This document shows positions 51,746 to 62,282 of a stretch of 64,000 bases of DNA, piece after piece. Origin of the DNA: Companilactobacillus suantsaicola (GTDB lineage Bacteria; Bacillota; Bacilli; Lactobacillales; Lactobacillaceae); the NCBI RefSeq assembly GCF_004745525.1, contig NZ_RKLY01000003.1, forward strand, positions 62,001 through 126,000, read 5' to 3'. The notes beneath the pieces are model-generated. The model saw only the letters and a program-made list of their open reading frames with translations. It ran no database searches and was not told the DNA's origin. Numbering within the stretch: the stretch's first letter is position 1; the number at the start of each line of letters is the position of its first letter. The translations under genes were made by a program, and so were the position numbers.

Positions 51746-53616
51746 TGGCTGAGAAAAAATCACAATCACCTTCTGTCGGACATGGTCCTGGTAATCATGG
51801 TCCTAATGTTGTTGTTAAACCTAAGAATTTCTGGAAGACGACTGGACGTTTGGCAAAATACATGTCTACTTACGTCTTCGGAATCATCTTTGTTTTGGTT
51901 TTGGCAATCGCTTCAGCCATTTTCCAAATTAAGACTCCTAAAATCTTAGGTGAGGCGACAACTGAAATTTATAAAGGTTTGATGACCGGTGTTGCTCAAC
52001 AAAAAGCCGGAATTGAAATCAATGGTCTACCAATCAACTTTGGTAAGATCGAACACATAATATTTATTGTAATTTTGATGTACGTCGCTTCAGCGGCCTT
52101 CAACTTCATTCAACAATTTGTCATGACACGTATTTCGCAAAATACTGTTTACAAATTAAGACGTGATTTGAAGTCAAAGATGCAACGTTTACCAATCGTT
52201 TATTACGATTCACATTCAAACGGTGATATCATGTCACGTGCTATCAATGATATGGATAATATTGCCGGAACGCTGCAACAAAGTTTGACACAATTCGTTA
52301 CTAGTACAGTTACTTTTGTCGGTGTGATTTGGATGATGCTGACAATCAGTTGGAAAATGACTTTGATTGCTTTAGCAACCGTTCCTTTGAGTTTGATCGT
52401 AGTCGGAATCATCGCTCCACAATCACAAAAGTTTTTCAAGCGTCAACAAAATTCGCTTGGTCTTTTGAATAACCAAGTTGAAGAAAACTATGCTGGACAC
52501 GTGGTTGTTAAGAGTTTTAACCATGAACAAGATTCTATCGACGATTTCGAAAAAGAAAATACTAAATTGTACAAGGCTTCCTGGAAAGCACAAATGATTT
52601 CTGGTATTGTCATGCCTTTGATGATCTTCATCAACAATTTGGGATACGTTTTAGTTGCCATTTACGGTGGTATTCAAGTTGCTAATGGTCGAGTTTCCTT
52701 AGGTAATATCCAAGCTTTCTTACAATACATGAATCAATTCTCACAACCAATTTCACAATTGGCTAACTTGACGAATACAATTCAAGCTACGATTGCTTCT
52801 GCAGAACGTGTTTTCGAAATTTTGGATGAACCTGAAATGGAAAACGAAAAAGTTGATGTACCTGATGTTCAAACTGATGATAAGGTCACGCTTGAACATG
52901 TTAAATTTGGTTATGAACACAAGCCAATTTTACTTGAGGATTACAACTTGAATGTCAAACCTGGCCAGATGATAGCTATCGTTGGACCAACTGGTGCTGG
53001 TAAGACGACTATCATTAACTTGTTGGAACGCTTCTACGATGTTAAAGGCGGTTCAATTAAGCTTGAAGGAAAAGATATTCGCAATATGACTCGTGAACAA
53101 GTCAGAAGTCACTACGCAATGGTGCTTCAAGATACTTGGTTGTTCACCGGTTCAATATACGACAACTTGAAGTACAGTCGTGAAGATGCTACTAAGGATG
53201 AAATTATTGAAGCTGCTAAGGCAGCCCATGTGGATAACTTTGTTCGTCAATTGCCAAAGGGATATGACACAGTCTTAAATGAAGAGGCTTCAAATATTTC
53301 TCAAGGACAACGTCAGTTGATCACGATTGCACGGGCCTTTGTAGCTGATCCTGAAATTCTGATTTTGGATGAAGCTACTAGTTCAGTTGATACAAGAACT
53401 GAATTACACATTCAACATGCAATGGAGCGACTATTGAAGAATCGAACTAGTTTCGTGGTTGCTCATCGACTTTCAACAATTCAAAATGCTGACAAGATCA
53501 TCGTGATGAACCATGGTTCAATCGTTGAAACAGGTAATCACAATGAATTGATGGCTAAGAACGGCTTTTATGCTGATCTTTATAATTCTCAATTTGCAGG
53601 TAATGTTACTGAATAA
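51745..53616 (+). CDS. Heterodimeric ABC exporter, subunit with catalytic Glu (LmrD/YheH-like)
   Basis: 623 residues. A 30-residue polar N-terminal extension (SPSVGHGPGNHGPN), membrane domain, then ATPase: GPTGAGKTT, degenerate signature ISQGQRQL and intact Walker B ILILDEATSSVD. Complements the subunit before it. A terminator follows 18 bp after the stop. Confidence 0.9.
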   Translation: MAEKKSQSPSVGHGPGNHGPNVVVKPKNFWKTTGRLAKYMSTYVFGIIFVLVLAIASAIFQIKTPKILGEATTEIYKGLMTGVAQQKAGIEINGLPINFGKIEHIIFIVILMYVASAAFNFIQQFVMTRISQNTVYKLRRDLKSKMQRLPIVYYDSHSNGDIMSRAINDMDNIAGTLQQSLTQFVTSTVTFVGVIWMMLTISWKMTLIALATVPLSLIVVGIIAPQSQKFFKRQQNSLGLLNNQVEENYAGHVVVKSFNHEQDSIDDFEKENTKLYKASWKAQMISGIVMPLMIFINNLGYVLVAIYGGIQVANGRVSLGNIQAFLQYMNQFSQPISQLANLTNTIQATIASAERVFEILDEPEMENEKVDVPDVQTDDKVTLEHVKFGYEHKPILLEDYNLNVKPGQMIAIVGPTGAGKTTIINLLERFYDVKGGSIKLEGKDIRNMTREQVRSHYAMVLQDTWLFTGSIYDNLKYSREDATKDEIIEAAKAAHVDNFVRQLPKGYDTVLNEEASNISQGQRQLITIARAFVADPEILILDEATSSVDTRTELHIQHAMERLLKNRTSFVVAHRLSTIQNADKIIVMNHGSIVETGNHNELMAKNGFYADLYNSQFAGNVTE

Positions 53617-53633
53617 GAAATGGGATATAATTA

Positions 53634-53662
53634 GGGCGTGTTTTTAAACACGTTCTTTTTTT
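53634..53662 (+). terminator. Terminator of the exporter operon
   Basis: GCGTGTTT-TTA-AACACGT followed by TCTTTTTTT. Its position shows that the next gene starts after it, at 53686. Confidence 0.8.
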
Positions 53663-53685
53663 ATCTAAAAATGGGAGTAGTTCAG

Positions 53686-54654
53686 ATGGCAAATTTTGAA
53701 GAAACAACTGCACAGATTATTGATTTAGTAAATAAGCAAGTCGTACCAGGAGTTAGTTTTGGCTTTATAAATTCCGCTCAGACGAGCCGATTTGTCTATG
53801 GCAATAAACAGTGGGTGCCTGAAATAAAACCGCTTAAAGGCGACGAATTACACGATTTAGCCTCATTAACGAAGGTGATGGGGACTGTTCCGTTGATTTT
53901 ACAAATGGTTGATCAAAAAATGATCAGTTTAGACGATCCTGTACAAAAATACTTACCAAAATTTAGCGATGATCGGGTCAAACTATTTCATTTGATTACC
54001 CATACCTCAGGAATCAAAGGCTATATTCCTAATCGGGATGCTTTAAATTGTCAACAATTGATCGATGCCTTATTGAAATTACCAGTTACCGATACATTTG
54101 ATAAAAAAGTCGTTTACACCGATACCGGTTTGATTTTTTTAGGACTGATCATCGAACAATTTTATAAAATGCCAGTCCAAGATGCGATTATGAAATACGT
54201 GGTTAAACCGATGGGACTAAAAGATGCCACCTTTGAGCCGGACCCTGAGTGCTGTGTACCAACTTACCCAGTTAACAACAAGATGCTGTTTGGTATTCCT
54301 AATGATCCTAAAGCTCGTCAATTAGGGAAACACTGTGGATCAGCAGGGATGTTTGCTACACTAGATGACGTTTTAAAATTTGCTGGTGAAATGTTAAAAC
54401 CAGACAAAGAATTTCTTTACCATAATTACACCAAGTTAAATCCTGGCCGCTCACTTGGATGGGACATTAAACCCGACGGGTCTGGGCATGTGATTTTTCA
54501 CACTGGTTATACAGGCGAGTTTTTAGCAGTGGATTATCAACATCAAACTGCCATGGTAGTCATGACCAACCGAGTTCATCCGCATCAGTATAATCAAATT
54601 TTCTTAGAGCGAAGAGAAACAATTCTGAATAAGTTTTTAGAAGAGAGTAAATAA
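53686..54654 (+). CDS. Cytoplasmic beta-lactamase-fold serine hydrolase
   Basis: 322 residues from the ATG at 53686 (GGGAG before it); an in-frame ATG at 53638 lies in the terminator. SxxK in LASLTKVMG, Tyr motif YTDTG, third motif HTGYTGE. No signal peptide. Class C beta-lactamase/esterase (EstB-like) group; substrate unknown. Confidence 0.85.
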   Translation: MANFEETTAQIIDLVNKQVVPGVSFGFINSAQTSRFVYGNKQWVPEIKPLKGDELHDLASLTKVMGTVPLILQMVDQKMISLDDPVQKYLPKFSDDRVKLFHLITHTSGIKGYIPNRDALNCQQLIDALLKLPVTDTFDKKVVYTDTGLIFLGLIIEQFYKMPVQDAIMKYVVKPMGLKDATFEPDPECCVPTYPVNNKMLFGIPNDPKARQLGKHCGSAGMFATLDDVLKFAGEMLKPDKEFLYHNYTKLNPGRSLGWDIKPDGSGHVIFHTGYTGEFLAVDYQHQTAMVVMTNRVHPHQYNQIFLERRETILNKFLEESK

Positions 54655-54709
54655 AATTATTACTATAAATTTTGAAGAGATAATGTTCTTTTTAAATTGT
54701 TTGCAAAAT

Positions 54710-54762
54710 TAAAAAGAAGCTGTACTAATGAATTTACTAATCATTAGTGCAGCTTCTTTGTT
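54710..54762 (+). terminator. Terminator preceding R copy 6
   Basis: AAAAAGAAGCTGTACTAATGA pairs with TCATTAGTGCAGCTTCTTT (arms trimmed). Nearly the same sequence as at 8119 and 10644. Confidence 0.8.
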
Positions 54763-54802
54763 TAGTTTTGAGTTAGAACGAATAAATAATAGAATTTCTA
54801 TT

Positions 54803-54964
54803 TAGTCTGGAGCAACAAACGCGATTTGGCTCAAATGTGAAATTTCAGTTAGTGCTTTAGCACTTACTGAAAGGACGAGCTTGGAAATGCCGCGTACTTT
54901 GCGGTAGTTTCAAGTCGTGCCCACATTGTTCCAGCCAAAATCGAGTTTGTTGCGGAAGACGGCA
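54803..54964 (+). repeat. R element copy 6
   Basis: Ends as in copy 3 (TAGTCTGGAGCAACAAAC, GTTTGTTGCGGAAGACGGCA), with the inner hairpins present: TTTCAGTTAGTGC/GCACTTACTGAAA and GAAATGCCGC/GCGGTAGTTTC, apex GTACTTT. Compared with copy 2, TAATGC/GCATT has become TAGTGC/GCACT, a paired change. The 40 bp before it also match copy 3. It occupies the place where gatD would be expected behind murT. Confidence 0.92.
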
Positions 54965-54983
54965 CTTTATACTGACCAATTGC

Positions 54984-56327
54984 CTATTTTTGTTTGATAT
55001 AACCCTTGTCCATTAAAGTCTTACGAAGGCTTAACATGGCAGTGTAAGTAGCCAAAACATAAATTTTTTCTGTTGGAATATTTGGAATTTCTTTGACGAA
55101 ATCTTCTATTTCAACCGTTTCGATATTCTTCTTCATATCTAAGCCAGCAATCTTGAAACGATAAGTAACATCTTTGACGCGCTTACCACCAGTGATAACT
55201 AATGGCAATTTTTGATAGTCAAAATCTTCAAAGTTTGCGTCCCAGATCCAACTGGTATCGATTCCGTCAGCGTAGTTGGCATTCAATAAGAAGGCCAACG
55301 TGTAGGGATCTTTGTCACTGAGGACTGTTTCGATAACTTGGTTTAAACCAACTGGATTCTTAACCAAAATGATATTGACGTCTTTACCATCGACATTGAT
55401 AGTTTCTTGACGGCCAAAGACTTTCTCGTCATAGTTGAAAGCTTTTCTGATTTGTTCAATGCTGATACCTAGTTCTGAAGCGACGGCATAGGCTGCTAGT
55501 GCATTGTAGACATTATATTTTCCACCGATATTCATTGTAAATTCATTGCCATCGATGTTAAAAACAGTTTTGTTAGGAAGCAACGTTGAAATGTTAGTTA
55601 CCTCATATTTCAACTCACCACGTTTGAAATTGCAGTTAGGACAGAAGTAGCTTCCGAGATTAGCGTAGGAAATCATATGATAGTGCATGATGTGATTGCA
55701 CTTAGGGCAGAGGACGCCGTCAGTGTTAGTTGGCGCTTTGAAATCTTCAGTTTCGTGGCCTTTGTCAGAGAAACCATAGTTGATAACTTTGTTAGGAAGC
55801 TCTTTTGAAGCGAAAATTGCTGCATCGCCGTTAGCAATGATAGTAGCGTCTGGTGCAAGTTTAATTCCGTCGAGGATTTTTTGATAGGTTGTATAAATTT
55901 CCCCGTAACGATCCATTTGATCACGGAAGATATTCGTTAAAACAAAGTACTTTGGTTTGATGTACTTGCAAATGATTGGCACATTAGCTTCGTCAACTTC
56001 TAAGACTGCCAAAGGACGTTTGCTTTTTTTGTGATGTGTCACGAAACTAGTTACGATTCCTTGAATCATGTTAGAACCAGTTGGGTTAGTTAAAACGTCA
56101 TCATATTTTTGAACCAACATCTTGTTGATCAATGAAGTCGTCAAGGTTTTACCATTCGTACCCGTTACGATGATCAAATCATAACCTTTACCAAGACTTT
56201 TCAAAATATCAGGATCAATCTTATAAGCAATTTTTCCGGGGTATGATGAACCACCGTTGAAAAATTTACTCAAAATAAAATAAGATGTTTTTCCTGTAAG
56301 TGTTGCTATACCTGATTTAAATGTCAT
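54984..56327 (-). CDS. murT: Lipid II isoglutaminyl synthase subunit MurT
   Basis: 447-residue Mur ligase family protein. ATP loop VTGTNGKTLTT, a four-Cys zinc ribbon (CPKCNHI...FCPNCNFKRG, about 204-228) and the C-terminal DUF1727 part. With GatD it amidates D-Glu of lipid II. GatD is usually encoded next to it; here the neighbour on that side is R copy 6 and a convergent hydrolase gene. Divergent from tdk. Confidence 0.9.
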   Translation of the reverse strand: MTFKSGIATLTGKTSYFILSKFFNGGSSYPGKIAYKIDPDILKSLGKGYDLIIVTGTNGKTLTTSLINKMLVQKYDDVLTNPTGSNMIQGIVTSFVTHHKKSKRPLAVLEVDEANVPIICKYIKPKYFVLTNIFRDQMDRYGEIYTTYQKILDGIKLAPDATIIANGDAAIFASKELPNKVINYGFSDKGHETEDFKAPTNTDGVLCPKCNHIMHYHMISYANLGSYFCPNCNFKRGELKYEVTNISTLLPNKTVFNIDGNEFTMNIGGKYNVYNALAAYAVASELGISIEQIRKAFNYDEKVFGRQETINVDGKDVNIILVKNPVGLNQVIETVLSDKDPYTLAFLLNANYADGIDTSWIWDANFEDFDYQKLPLVITGGKRVKDVTYRFKIAGLDMKKNIETVEIEDFVKEIPNIPTEKIYVLATYTAMLSLRKTLMDKGYIKQK

Positions 56328-56479
56328 TTCTAAAACCCCAAATTGAATTAATTAAAACAATATTATCATACCTAAAGAGTATTTTATCTGTTTTTGATTG
56401 AAAATGAAAAATGTTTGTTATGTTCAAGAGCAAGTTTTTTCGTTATAATTTTGAAGGACAATATTTTGGAGGCGTAAAG

Positions 56480-57061
56480 TTGGCTCAATTATTTTTTAAA
56501 TACGGTGCTATGAATAGTGGAAAATCGATTGAGATTTTGAAAGTAGCCCATAACTATGAAGAACAAGGTAAGTCGGTTATCTTGATGACGAGTATTTTAG
56601 ATACCCGTTCAGGTACTGGTAAGATCGTAAGTCGCATGGGATTGACACGTCCGGCGATTGCTTTGCAAAAAGATTCAAATGTTTTTGAAATCGTGAAGAA
56701 AGAAAATCCGAATGCATCTTGTGTTTTGATTGACGAATGTGAATTCATGAGTAAAGAACAAGTCTTACAAGCAACACAAGTAGTTGATGAATTAGGAATT
56801 CCTGTGATGGCTTTTGGATTGAAGAATGATTTTCGCAATGAATTATTTGAGGGAACTAAATATTTATTGTTGTATGCAGATAAGTTAGAAGAAATGAAGA
56901 CTATCTGTTGGTTCTGTACAAAAAAAGCTACAATGAATATGCGTATGGCAAATGGTATGCCGGTTTACGAAGGTGACCAAATTTCAATTGGTGGCAATGA
57001 AATGTATTACCCAGTCTGCCGTCGTCATTATAACCACCCTCCAATGTTAGAAAATAAATAG
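56480..57061 (+). CDS. tdk: Thymidine kinase
   Basis: 193 residues from the TTG at 56480, with TTGGAGGCG before it; longer frames upstream have no site. P-loop GAMNSGKS, catalytic Glu in LIDECEFM, zinc-binding Cys in CWFCTKK and VCRRH. Phosphorylates thymidine in salvage. First gene of the tdk-prfA-prmC-sua5-upp block. Confidence 0.94.
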   Translation: MAQLFFKYGAMNSGKSIEILKVAHNYEEQGKSVILMTSILDTRSGTGKIVSRMGLTRPAIALQKDSNVFEIVKKENPNASCVLIDECEFMSKEQVLQATQVVDELGIPVMAFGLKNDFRNELFEGTKYLLLYADKLEEMKTICWFCTKKATMNMRMANGMPVYEGDQISIGGNEMYYPVCRRHYNHPPMLENK

Positions 57062-57078
57062 AAGAAAGGATTGTTAAA

Positions 57079-58176
57079 TTGGATAAAATATTTGAACAAT
57101 TAGAAACCTTGCTAGATCGTTACAGCGAATTGCAAGAATTAATGAGTGATCCAGAAGTTATCAACGATACTAAGCGCTACATGGCTTATTCTAAAGAAGA
57201 AGCTGACATGCGTGACGTCGTGGCTGCCTTCAAGCGTTACAAAGAGTTAAAAAAGAGTATCAGTGATAGTGATGAAATTTTACGTGAAACTGATGACCCT
57301 GAAATGACCGAGATGGCCAAAGATGAAATGGAATCGTCAAAAAAGGAATTGGATGAAGTCGAACATCAAATCACGCTATTGATGCTCCCTAAGGATCCTA
57401 ATGACGATAAAAATATTATTATGGAGATTCGTGGTGCCGCTGGTGGGGATGAAGCTAGTTTGTTCGCCGCTGATCTTTTGACAATGTACAGTAAGTATGC
57501 TGAAAAACAAGGCTGGACTTTTGACATCATCGATGAAACTGACACTGAAGTTGGTGGCTATAAAGATGTTGCTGTCATGATTACTGGTGACAGTGTCTAT
57601 TCGAAGTTGAAGTATGAGAATGGGGCTCATCGTGTGCAAAGAATCCCTGCTACTGAGTCTCAAGGTCGTGTCCACACATCAACTGCTACTGTTGCAGTTA
57701 TGCCTGAATATGACGAAGTAGATATTGATATTGACCCTAAAGATATTCGGACGGATGTTTATCGTTCATCTGGTGCTGGTGGACAACATATCAATAAAAC
57801 CTCTTCAGCTGTTCGTATGACACATATCCCAACTGGTATCGTTGTCGCTATGCAAGATCAACGTTCACAACAACAAAACCGTCAAAAAGCTATGCAAATT
57901 TTGAAGTCTCGTGTTTATGACTACTATGAATCACAAAATCAAAATGAATACGATGAACAACGTAAATCTGCTGTTGGTACTGGGGATCGTTCTGAACGTA
58001 TCAGAACATACAACTATCCACAAAACCGTGTAACTGACCATCGAATCGGTTTATCACTGAATAAATTGGATCGAATTATGAATGGTGACCTCGAAGAAAT
58101 CATCGATGCGTTAATCGTTGATGATCAAACTAAGAAGTTGGAGCAAATTCAAAGTGGAGAAGCTAAGCTATTCTAA
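57079..58176 (+). CDS. prfA: Peptide chain release factor 1
   Basis: 365 residues, TTG start behind AAAGGA. Codon-reading PAT motif in RIPATESQG (UAA/UAG specificity) and the GGQ catalytic loop [10 protein letters not shown]. Followed by, and overlapping, prmC, which methylates that Gln. Confidence 0.96.
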   Translation: MDKIFEQLETLLDRYSELQELMSDPEVINDTKRYMAYSKEEADMRDVVAAFKRYKELKKSISDSDEILRETDDPEMTEMAKDEMESSKKELDEVEHQITLLMLPKDPNDDKNIIMEIRGAAGGDEASLFAADLLTMYSKYAEKQGWTFDIIDETDTEVGGYKDVAVMITGDSVYSKLKYENGAHRVQRIPATESQGRVHTSTATVAVMPEYDEVDIDIDPKDIRTDVYRSSGAGGQHINKTSSAVRMTHIPTGIVVAMQDQRSQQQNRQKAMQILKSRVYDYYESQNQNEYDEQRKSAVGTGDRSERIRTYNYPQNRVTDHRIGLSLNKLDRIMNGDLEEIIDALIVDDQTKKLEQIQSGEAKLF

Positions 58177-59002
58177 TGCCCTGAAAAGGGCTTTTTTAAT
58201 GTTAAAGAAGGAAAATAAATTTCCTGAAGATGCACAATACTTGATGGAAGAACTGAGTGGCTTTAACTACACCCAATTGCAATTGCACCGTAATGAAGAA
58301 GTTCCTAGTGATATTTTGAGAAAATTTCGACAAGGTGTAATTAAATTAGGAATGGATGTACCAGTTCACTACATTCTTGGTTATGCATATTTTATGAATC
58401 GTAGTTTTACTGTCAATGAGAATGTTTTGATTCCACGTCTTGATACAGAAGAGATGGTGCAAAAAATTATTGATGAACACGGTCCCACAAAAAAGAATAT
58501 TTGTGATATTGGGACTGGTTCTGGAATCATTGCCATTACTTTAATGTTGAATTTCCCTGAAGATGAGATTTTGGCGACTGATATTTCACCTGAAGCTTTA
58601 AAGGTAGCAGAATTAAACGCCGATAATTATCAAACTGAGAATCTGTTTTTCTTGGAAAGTGATTTGTTTAAAAACGTCAAACCACAGAAATTTGACATCA
58701 TCGTTTCGAATCCACCTTACATCGCAGAAAGTGAAAAAAAGGACATGGATCCGAGCGTAATTAAATTTGAACCGGATTTGGCTTTATATGGAAGCGATAA
58801 TGGTTTAGAATTCTATGAGAATATCGTTAAGGTAGTTGACGATTATCTTGCTGATGATGGAATTTTGTATATGGAATTTGGATTTAGACAAAAAGATGCG
58901 ATAAATAAAATTTTTTGTGATAATTTACCCAATTATGTTGTAGAATTTCATAAAGATATGAGTGGTAACTACCGATATCTAAAGGCTAAAAAGGAGATGT
59001 AG
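58154..59002 (+). CDS. prmC: Release factor glutamine methyltransferase
   Basis: 282 residues if started at GTG 58154, inside the last codons of prfA (GGAG eleven bases upstream); this retains [16 protein letters not shown], the normal PrmC N-terminal helix. An ATG at 58199 would cut that helix and has no site. SAM-binding [11 protein letters not shown] and the catalytic NPPY ([10 protein letters not shown]). Methylates the GGQ glutamine of release factors. Confidence 0.9.
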   Translation: MEKLSYSNALKRAFLMLKKENKFPEDAQYLMEELSGFNYTQLQLHRNEEVPSDILRKFRQGVIKLGMDVPVHYILGYAYFMNRSFTVNENVLIPRLDTEEMVQKIIDEHGPTKKNICDIGTGSGIIAITLMLNFPEDEILATDISPEALKVAELNADNYQTENLFFLESDLFKNVKPQKFDIIVSNPPYIAESEKKDMDPSVIKFEPDLALYGSDNGLEFYENIVKVVDDYLADDGILYMEFGFRQKDAINKIFCDNLPNYVVEFHKDMSGNYRYLKAKKEM

Positions 59003-59005
59003 TAT

Positions 59006-60016
59006 TTGGAAACTGAAATACTCAAGAGTACACAGATTCAAGAAGCTGCGGATTATTTAGCCGATGGACAGTTAGTGGCTTTCCCCACAGAAACTGTTTA
59101 TGGGCTAGGAGCCGACGCAACAAGACCTGATGTAGTCAAAGAGGTTTATGCTGCAAAAGGACGTCCAAGCGACAATCCTTTGATTGTGCATGTCTTTGGA
59201 CCTGAGATGGTTTGGGAATATGCAGACAATAGTTATAAGCCATTAGCGGAAAAATTGATGAAAGCTTTTTGGCCGGGTCCCTTGACAATAATCATGCCGA
59301 TCCAACCGGGAAAACTTTCCAAAGCAGTTACTGGCGGCTTAACGACGGCAGCTTTTCGTATGCCAAACAATCAGGCAACGTTAGACCTAATCAAGACTTT
59401 TGGCAAACCAATTGTTGGTCCATCTGCTAATACTAGTGGAAAACCAAGTCCAACCTTGGCCAAACACGTCTATCATGACTTGCACGGAAAGATTGCGGCT
59501 ATCTTGGATGATGGTCCAACAAAACTTGGAGTCGAGTCGACAGTGATTGATTTATCTGTTGATGTACCAACAATTTTACGTCCTGGGATGATAACAGTTG
59601 ATGATTTATTAAAAGTCATAGATAATGTCAATAGTGATCATCACAAGGTTAAGGCCGGTGAGGTTCCAAAGGCACCAGGAATGAAGTATAAACACTATGC
59701 ACCAAGTGCCCAAGTTGTAATCGTTGACGATAAAAAAGATTTTGCGAAGGCAATTTCCGAATTTCGTCAAAAGGACGGTTCACTGGGAGTCATGGCAGTC
59801 GATGATGTACTTAAAGATGTCCCAAGTGATGTTTTGACTTATTCACTCGGTGAGGATATCTTCAGTGCTTCTAGAGACTTATTTGCCGGACTACGTCAAC
59901 TAGATCTTGATGGAGTGAAATTCATTCTTGCTCAAGGCTTTCCTAATGCTGATCATGGAGAAGCTTATAGCAATCGCTTAGACAAATCAGCTGGTAATAC
60001 ACATTATAAAAACTAA
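59006..60016 (+). CDS. ywlC: L-threonylcarbamoyladenylate synthase (Sua5/YwlC)
   Basis: 336 residues, TTG start behind AAGGAGATG. N-terminal YrdC domain ([34 protein letters not shown]) plus the C-terminal Sua5 domain (about 225-336), linked by [10 protein letters not shown]. Makes the threonylcarbamoyl donor for t6A in tRNAs. Confidence 0.94.
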   Translation: METEILKSTQIQEAADYLADGQLVAFPTETVYGLGADATRPDVVKEVYAAKGRPSDNPLIVHVFGPEMVWEYADNSYKPLAEKLMKAFWPGPLTIIMPIQPGKLSKAVTGGLTTAAFRMPNNQATLDLIKTFGKPIVGPSANTSGKPSPTLAKHVYHDLHGKIAAILDDGPTKLGVESTVIDLSVDVPTILRPGMITVDDLLKVIDNVNSDHHKVKAGEVPKAPGMKYKHYAPSAQVVIVDDKKDFAKAISEFRQKDGSLGVMAVDDVLKDVPSDVLTYSLGEDIFSASRDLFAGLRQLDLDGVKFILAQGFPNADHGEAYSNRLDKSAGNTHYKN

Positions 60017-60027
60017 GGAGACACAAA

Positions 60028-60657
60028 ATGTCTAAATTTACAGTATTGAACCACCCTTTGATCCAACATAAATTAACAATCATTAGAAACAAAAACACTG
60101 GTACAAAAGTGTTCCGTGAAGTTGCTAATGAAATCGGTGAATTGATGGTATACGAAATTACTAGAGATTTGCCATTGAAAGACGTTGTCGTTGAAACACC
60201 AATGGGCAAGTCAACTCAAAAAGTACTTGCTGGTAAGAAATTAGCCGTTATTCCTATCCTTCGTGCCGGATTGGGAATGGTTGATGGTGTCTTGGAATTA
60301 ATTCCAGCTGCTAAGGTCGGTCATATCGGTATGTACCGTGATGAAAAAACTTTGAAACCACATGAATACTTTGTTAAATTGCCTAGTGACATTGACCAAC
60401 GTGAACTATTTATCGTTGATCCAATGTTAGCAACTGGTGGTTCAGCTAATATGGCAATCGATGCTTTGAAGAAACGTGGAGCAAAACATATGCGTTTAGT
60501 TGTCCTTGTAGCCGCTCCAGAAGGTGTTAAAGCCGTTCAAGAAGCACATCCAGATGTTGACATTTATGCTGCCTCACTAGATGAAAAGATTACAGACAGT
60601 GGATATATCTTCCCAGGATTAGGTGATGCTGGTGATAGATTATTTGGGACAAAATAA
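60028..60657 (+). CDS. upp: Uracil phosphoribosyltransferase
   Basis: 209 residues. PRPP loop [15 protein letters not shown] and the uracil-binding C-terminus [13 protein letters not shown]. Salvages uracil to UMP. AAGGAGACAC before the ATG; 11 bp after sua5. In related species glyA usually lies in this gap. Confidence 0.96.
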   Translation: MSKFTVLNHPLIQHKLTIIRNKNTGTKVFREVANEIGELMVYEITRDLPLKDVVVETPMGKSTQKVLAGKKLAVIPILRAGLGMVDGVLELIPAAKVGHIGMYRDEKTLKPHEYFVKLPSDIDQRELFIVDPMLATGGSANMAIDALKKRGAKHMRLVVLVAAPEGVKAVQEAHPDVDIYAASLDEKITDSGYIFPGLGDAGDRLFGTK

Positions 60658-60744
60658 AGATTTCATTGTTTGAATATATATAATTTAGTGTTATTATTTT
60701 GTGGTATCAATTGTTTTCAATAAGCGAAGAAAGGAGGGTTATTA

Positions 60745-61455
60745 TTGGATGATAAGTATAAGTTTATTGATTTCTTAGGGTTAAGATTCAATGTTGCAAA
60801 TGACTTATCAGTTCTTATCTCTGCAATCCTCGTTTTCATTTTGGTATTTGCATTATCCCGCAAGATCACAATGAGACCAGGTAAAGCACAGAATGTACTC
60901 GAATGGATGATTGATTTTACTAATGGGATTGTAAAATCGGCAATGCCTGATGGATCTGGTAGACGCTTTAATCTTTATGCGTTTGTATTATTCCTGTTTA
61001 TCTTTGTTTCTAACCAATTAGGATTAATATTCCAAGTAAAGGTCGACGGTTTCACATATGTTAAATCACCAACAACCAATCCGTTGATAACAATGGGACT
61101 TGCTACGGTTTCACTGTTACTTTCACACTATTATGCTGTGAAGAAGTTTGGTTTTGGTAATTACTTAGGTAACTATGCTAGGCCGGTAAGTTTCTTACTA
61201 CCAATTAACCTTCTGGAAGAATTTACAAACTTCCTAACATTGTCTCTACGTCTTTACGGTAATATATTTGCCGGTGAAGTACTTCTAGGACTTATTGGAA
61301 CTGTTGCAAAAAGTTTTGGTGCTGTGACATTTATCGCAGCAATACCATTAGCCATGGTATGGCAAGGCTTTTCTGTATTTATTGGAGCCATCCAAGCGTA
61401 TGTATTTACCACATTGTCTATGGTTTATATTTCACGTAAACTGGAAAAAGAATAA
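60745..61455 (+). CDS. atpB: ATP synthase subunit a
   Basis: 236 residues, TTG start behind AAAGGAGGG. Five to six helices; the essential Arg is in LSLRLYGNIFAGE. Proton half-channels of Fo. First gene of the operon (no atpI seen); TATAAT at 60679 is a possible -10. Confidence 0.95.
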   Translation: MDDKYKFIDFLGLRFNVANDLSVLISAILVFILVFALSRKITMRPGKAQNVLEWMIDFTNGIVKSAMPDGSGRRFNLYAFVLFLFIFVSNQLGLIFQVKVDGFTYVKSPTTNPLITMGLATVSLLLSHYYAVKKFGFGNYLGNYARPVSFLLPINLLEEFTNFLTLSLRLYGNIFAGEVLLGLIGTVAKSFGAVTFIAAIPLAMVWQGFSVFIGAIQAYVFTTLSMVYISRKLEKE

Positions 61456-61475
61456 CTTTTATTGGAGGATTTTAA

Positions 61476-61690
<215 letters not shown>

Positions 61691-61691
<1 letters not shown>

Positions 61692-61737
61692 TACATACAA
61701 TTTTTTGGCGATAAAAAATCGCCTTTTTATATGTATC
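61691..61737 (+). other. Intercistronic hairpin in the atp operon
   Basis: GGCGAT-AAAAA-ATCGCC followed by TTTTTAT, extended by outer arms ATACATA and TATGTAT. Looks like a weak terminator or RNA-stabilising stem between atpE and atpF. Confidence 0.7.
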
Positions 61738-61763
61738 TATTTGAAAGGAAGGAGTGAAGAATA

Positions 61764-62282
61764 TTGGCAGGTTTATTAGTTCTCGGAGCTGGCAAGATAG
61801 CTTTGGGTGACATGCTTTTCATTCTTGTTTCTTTCATCATTTTGGCACTCGCTGTTAAGCACTTTGCTTGGGGTCCAGTTACAAAAATGATGGATGCCAG
61901 ATCTGAAAAGATTACTGGTGATCTTGATTATGCGGATCAAGAGCGTGCTCGTGCCAAAAAGTTGGCAACAGAACGTGAAAATGCATTAAAGAATTCACGT
62001 GCTGAAGCAGTCGGAATTGTTAATAAGGCAAAAGAAAGTGGTGAGACTCAAAAGAAGTCCATCCTATCTGACGCCCATAGCGAAGCTGAAGAAGTAAGAC
62101 AAAGAGCTAGATCCGATGCACAAAAGGCTAAACAAGATGCTATGGCAGGCGCACAAAAAGACATAGCAAACTTGTCTTTGGAAATTGCTTCGAAAGTTAT
62201 TTCTAAAGAACTTAATGCGGACGATCAAAAGTCACTAATCGACTCTTATATTAAGGAGTTGACGGTAAATGAGTCTAAGTAA
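61764..62282 (+). CDS. atpF: ATP synthase subunit b
   Basis: 172 residues, TTG start behind GGAAGGAGTG. One N-terminal helix (ALGDMLFILVSFIILALAV) and a long charged coiled coil. Stator stalk. Overlaps atpH by 14 bases. Confidence 0.95.
   Translation: MAGLLVLGAGKIALGDMLFILVSFIILALAVKHFAWGPVTKMMDARSEKITGDLDYADQERARAKKLATERENALKNSRAEAVGIVNKAKESGETQKKSILSDAHSEAEEVRQRARSDAQKAKQDAMAGAQKDIANLSLEIASKVISKELNADDQKSLIDSYIKELTVNESK

Noticed and set aside
58178-58198. CCCTGAAAAGGG plus T-run as a true prfA terminator
   Set aside because: The stem is only four bases and the sequence codes for the N-terminal helix of PrmC.
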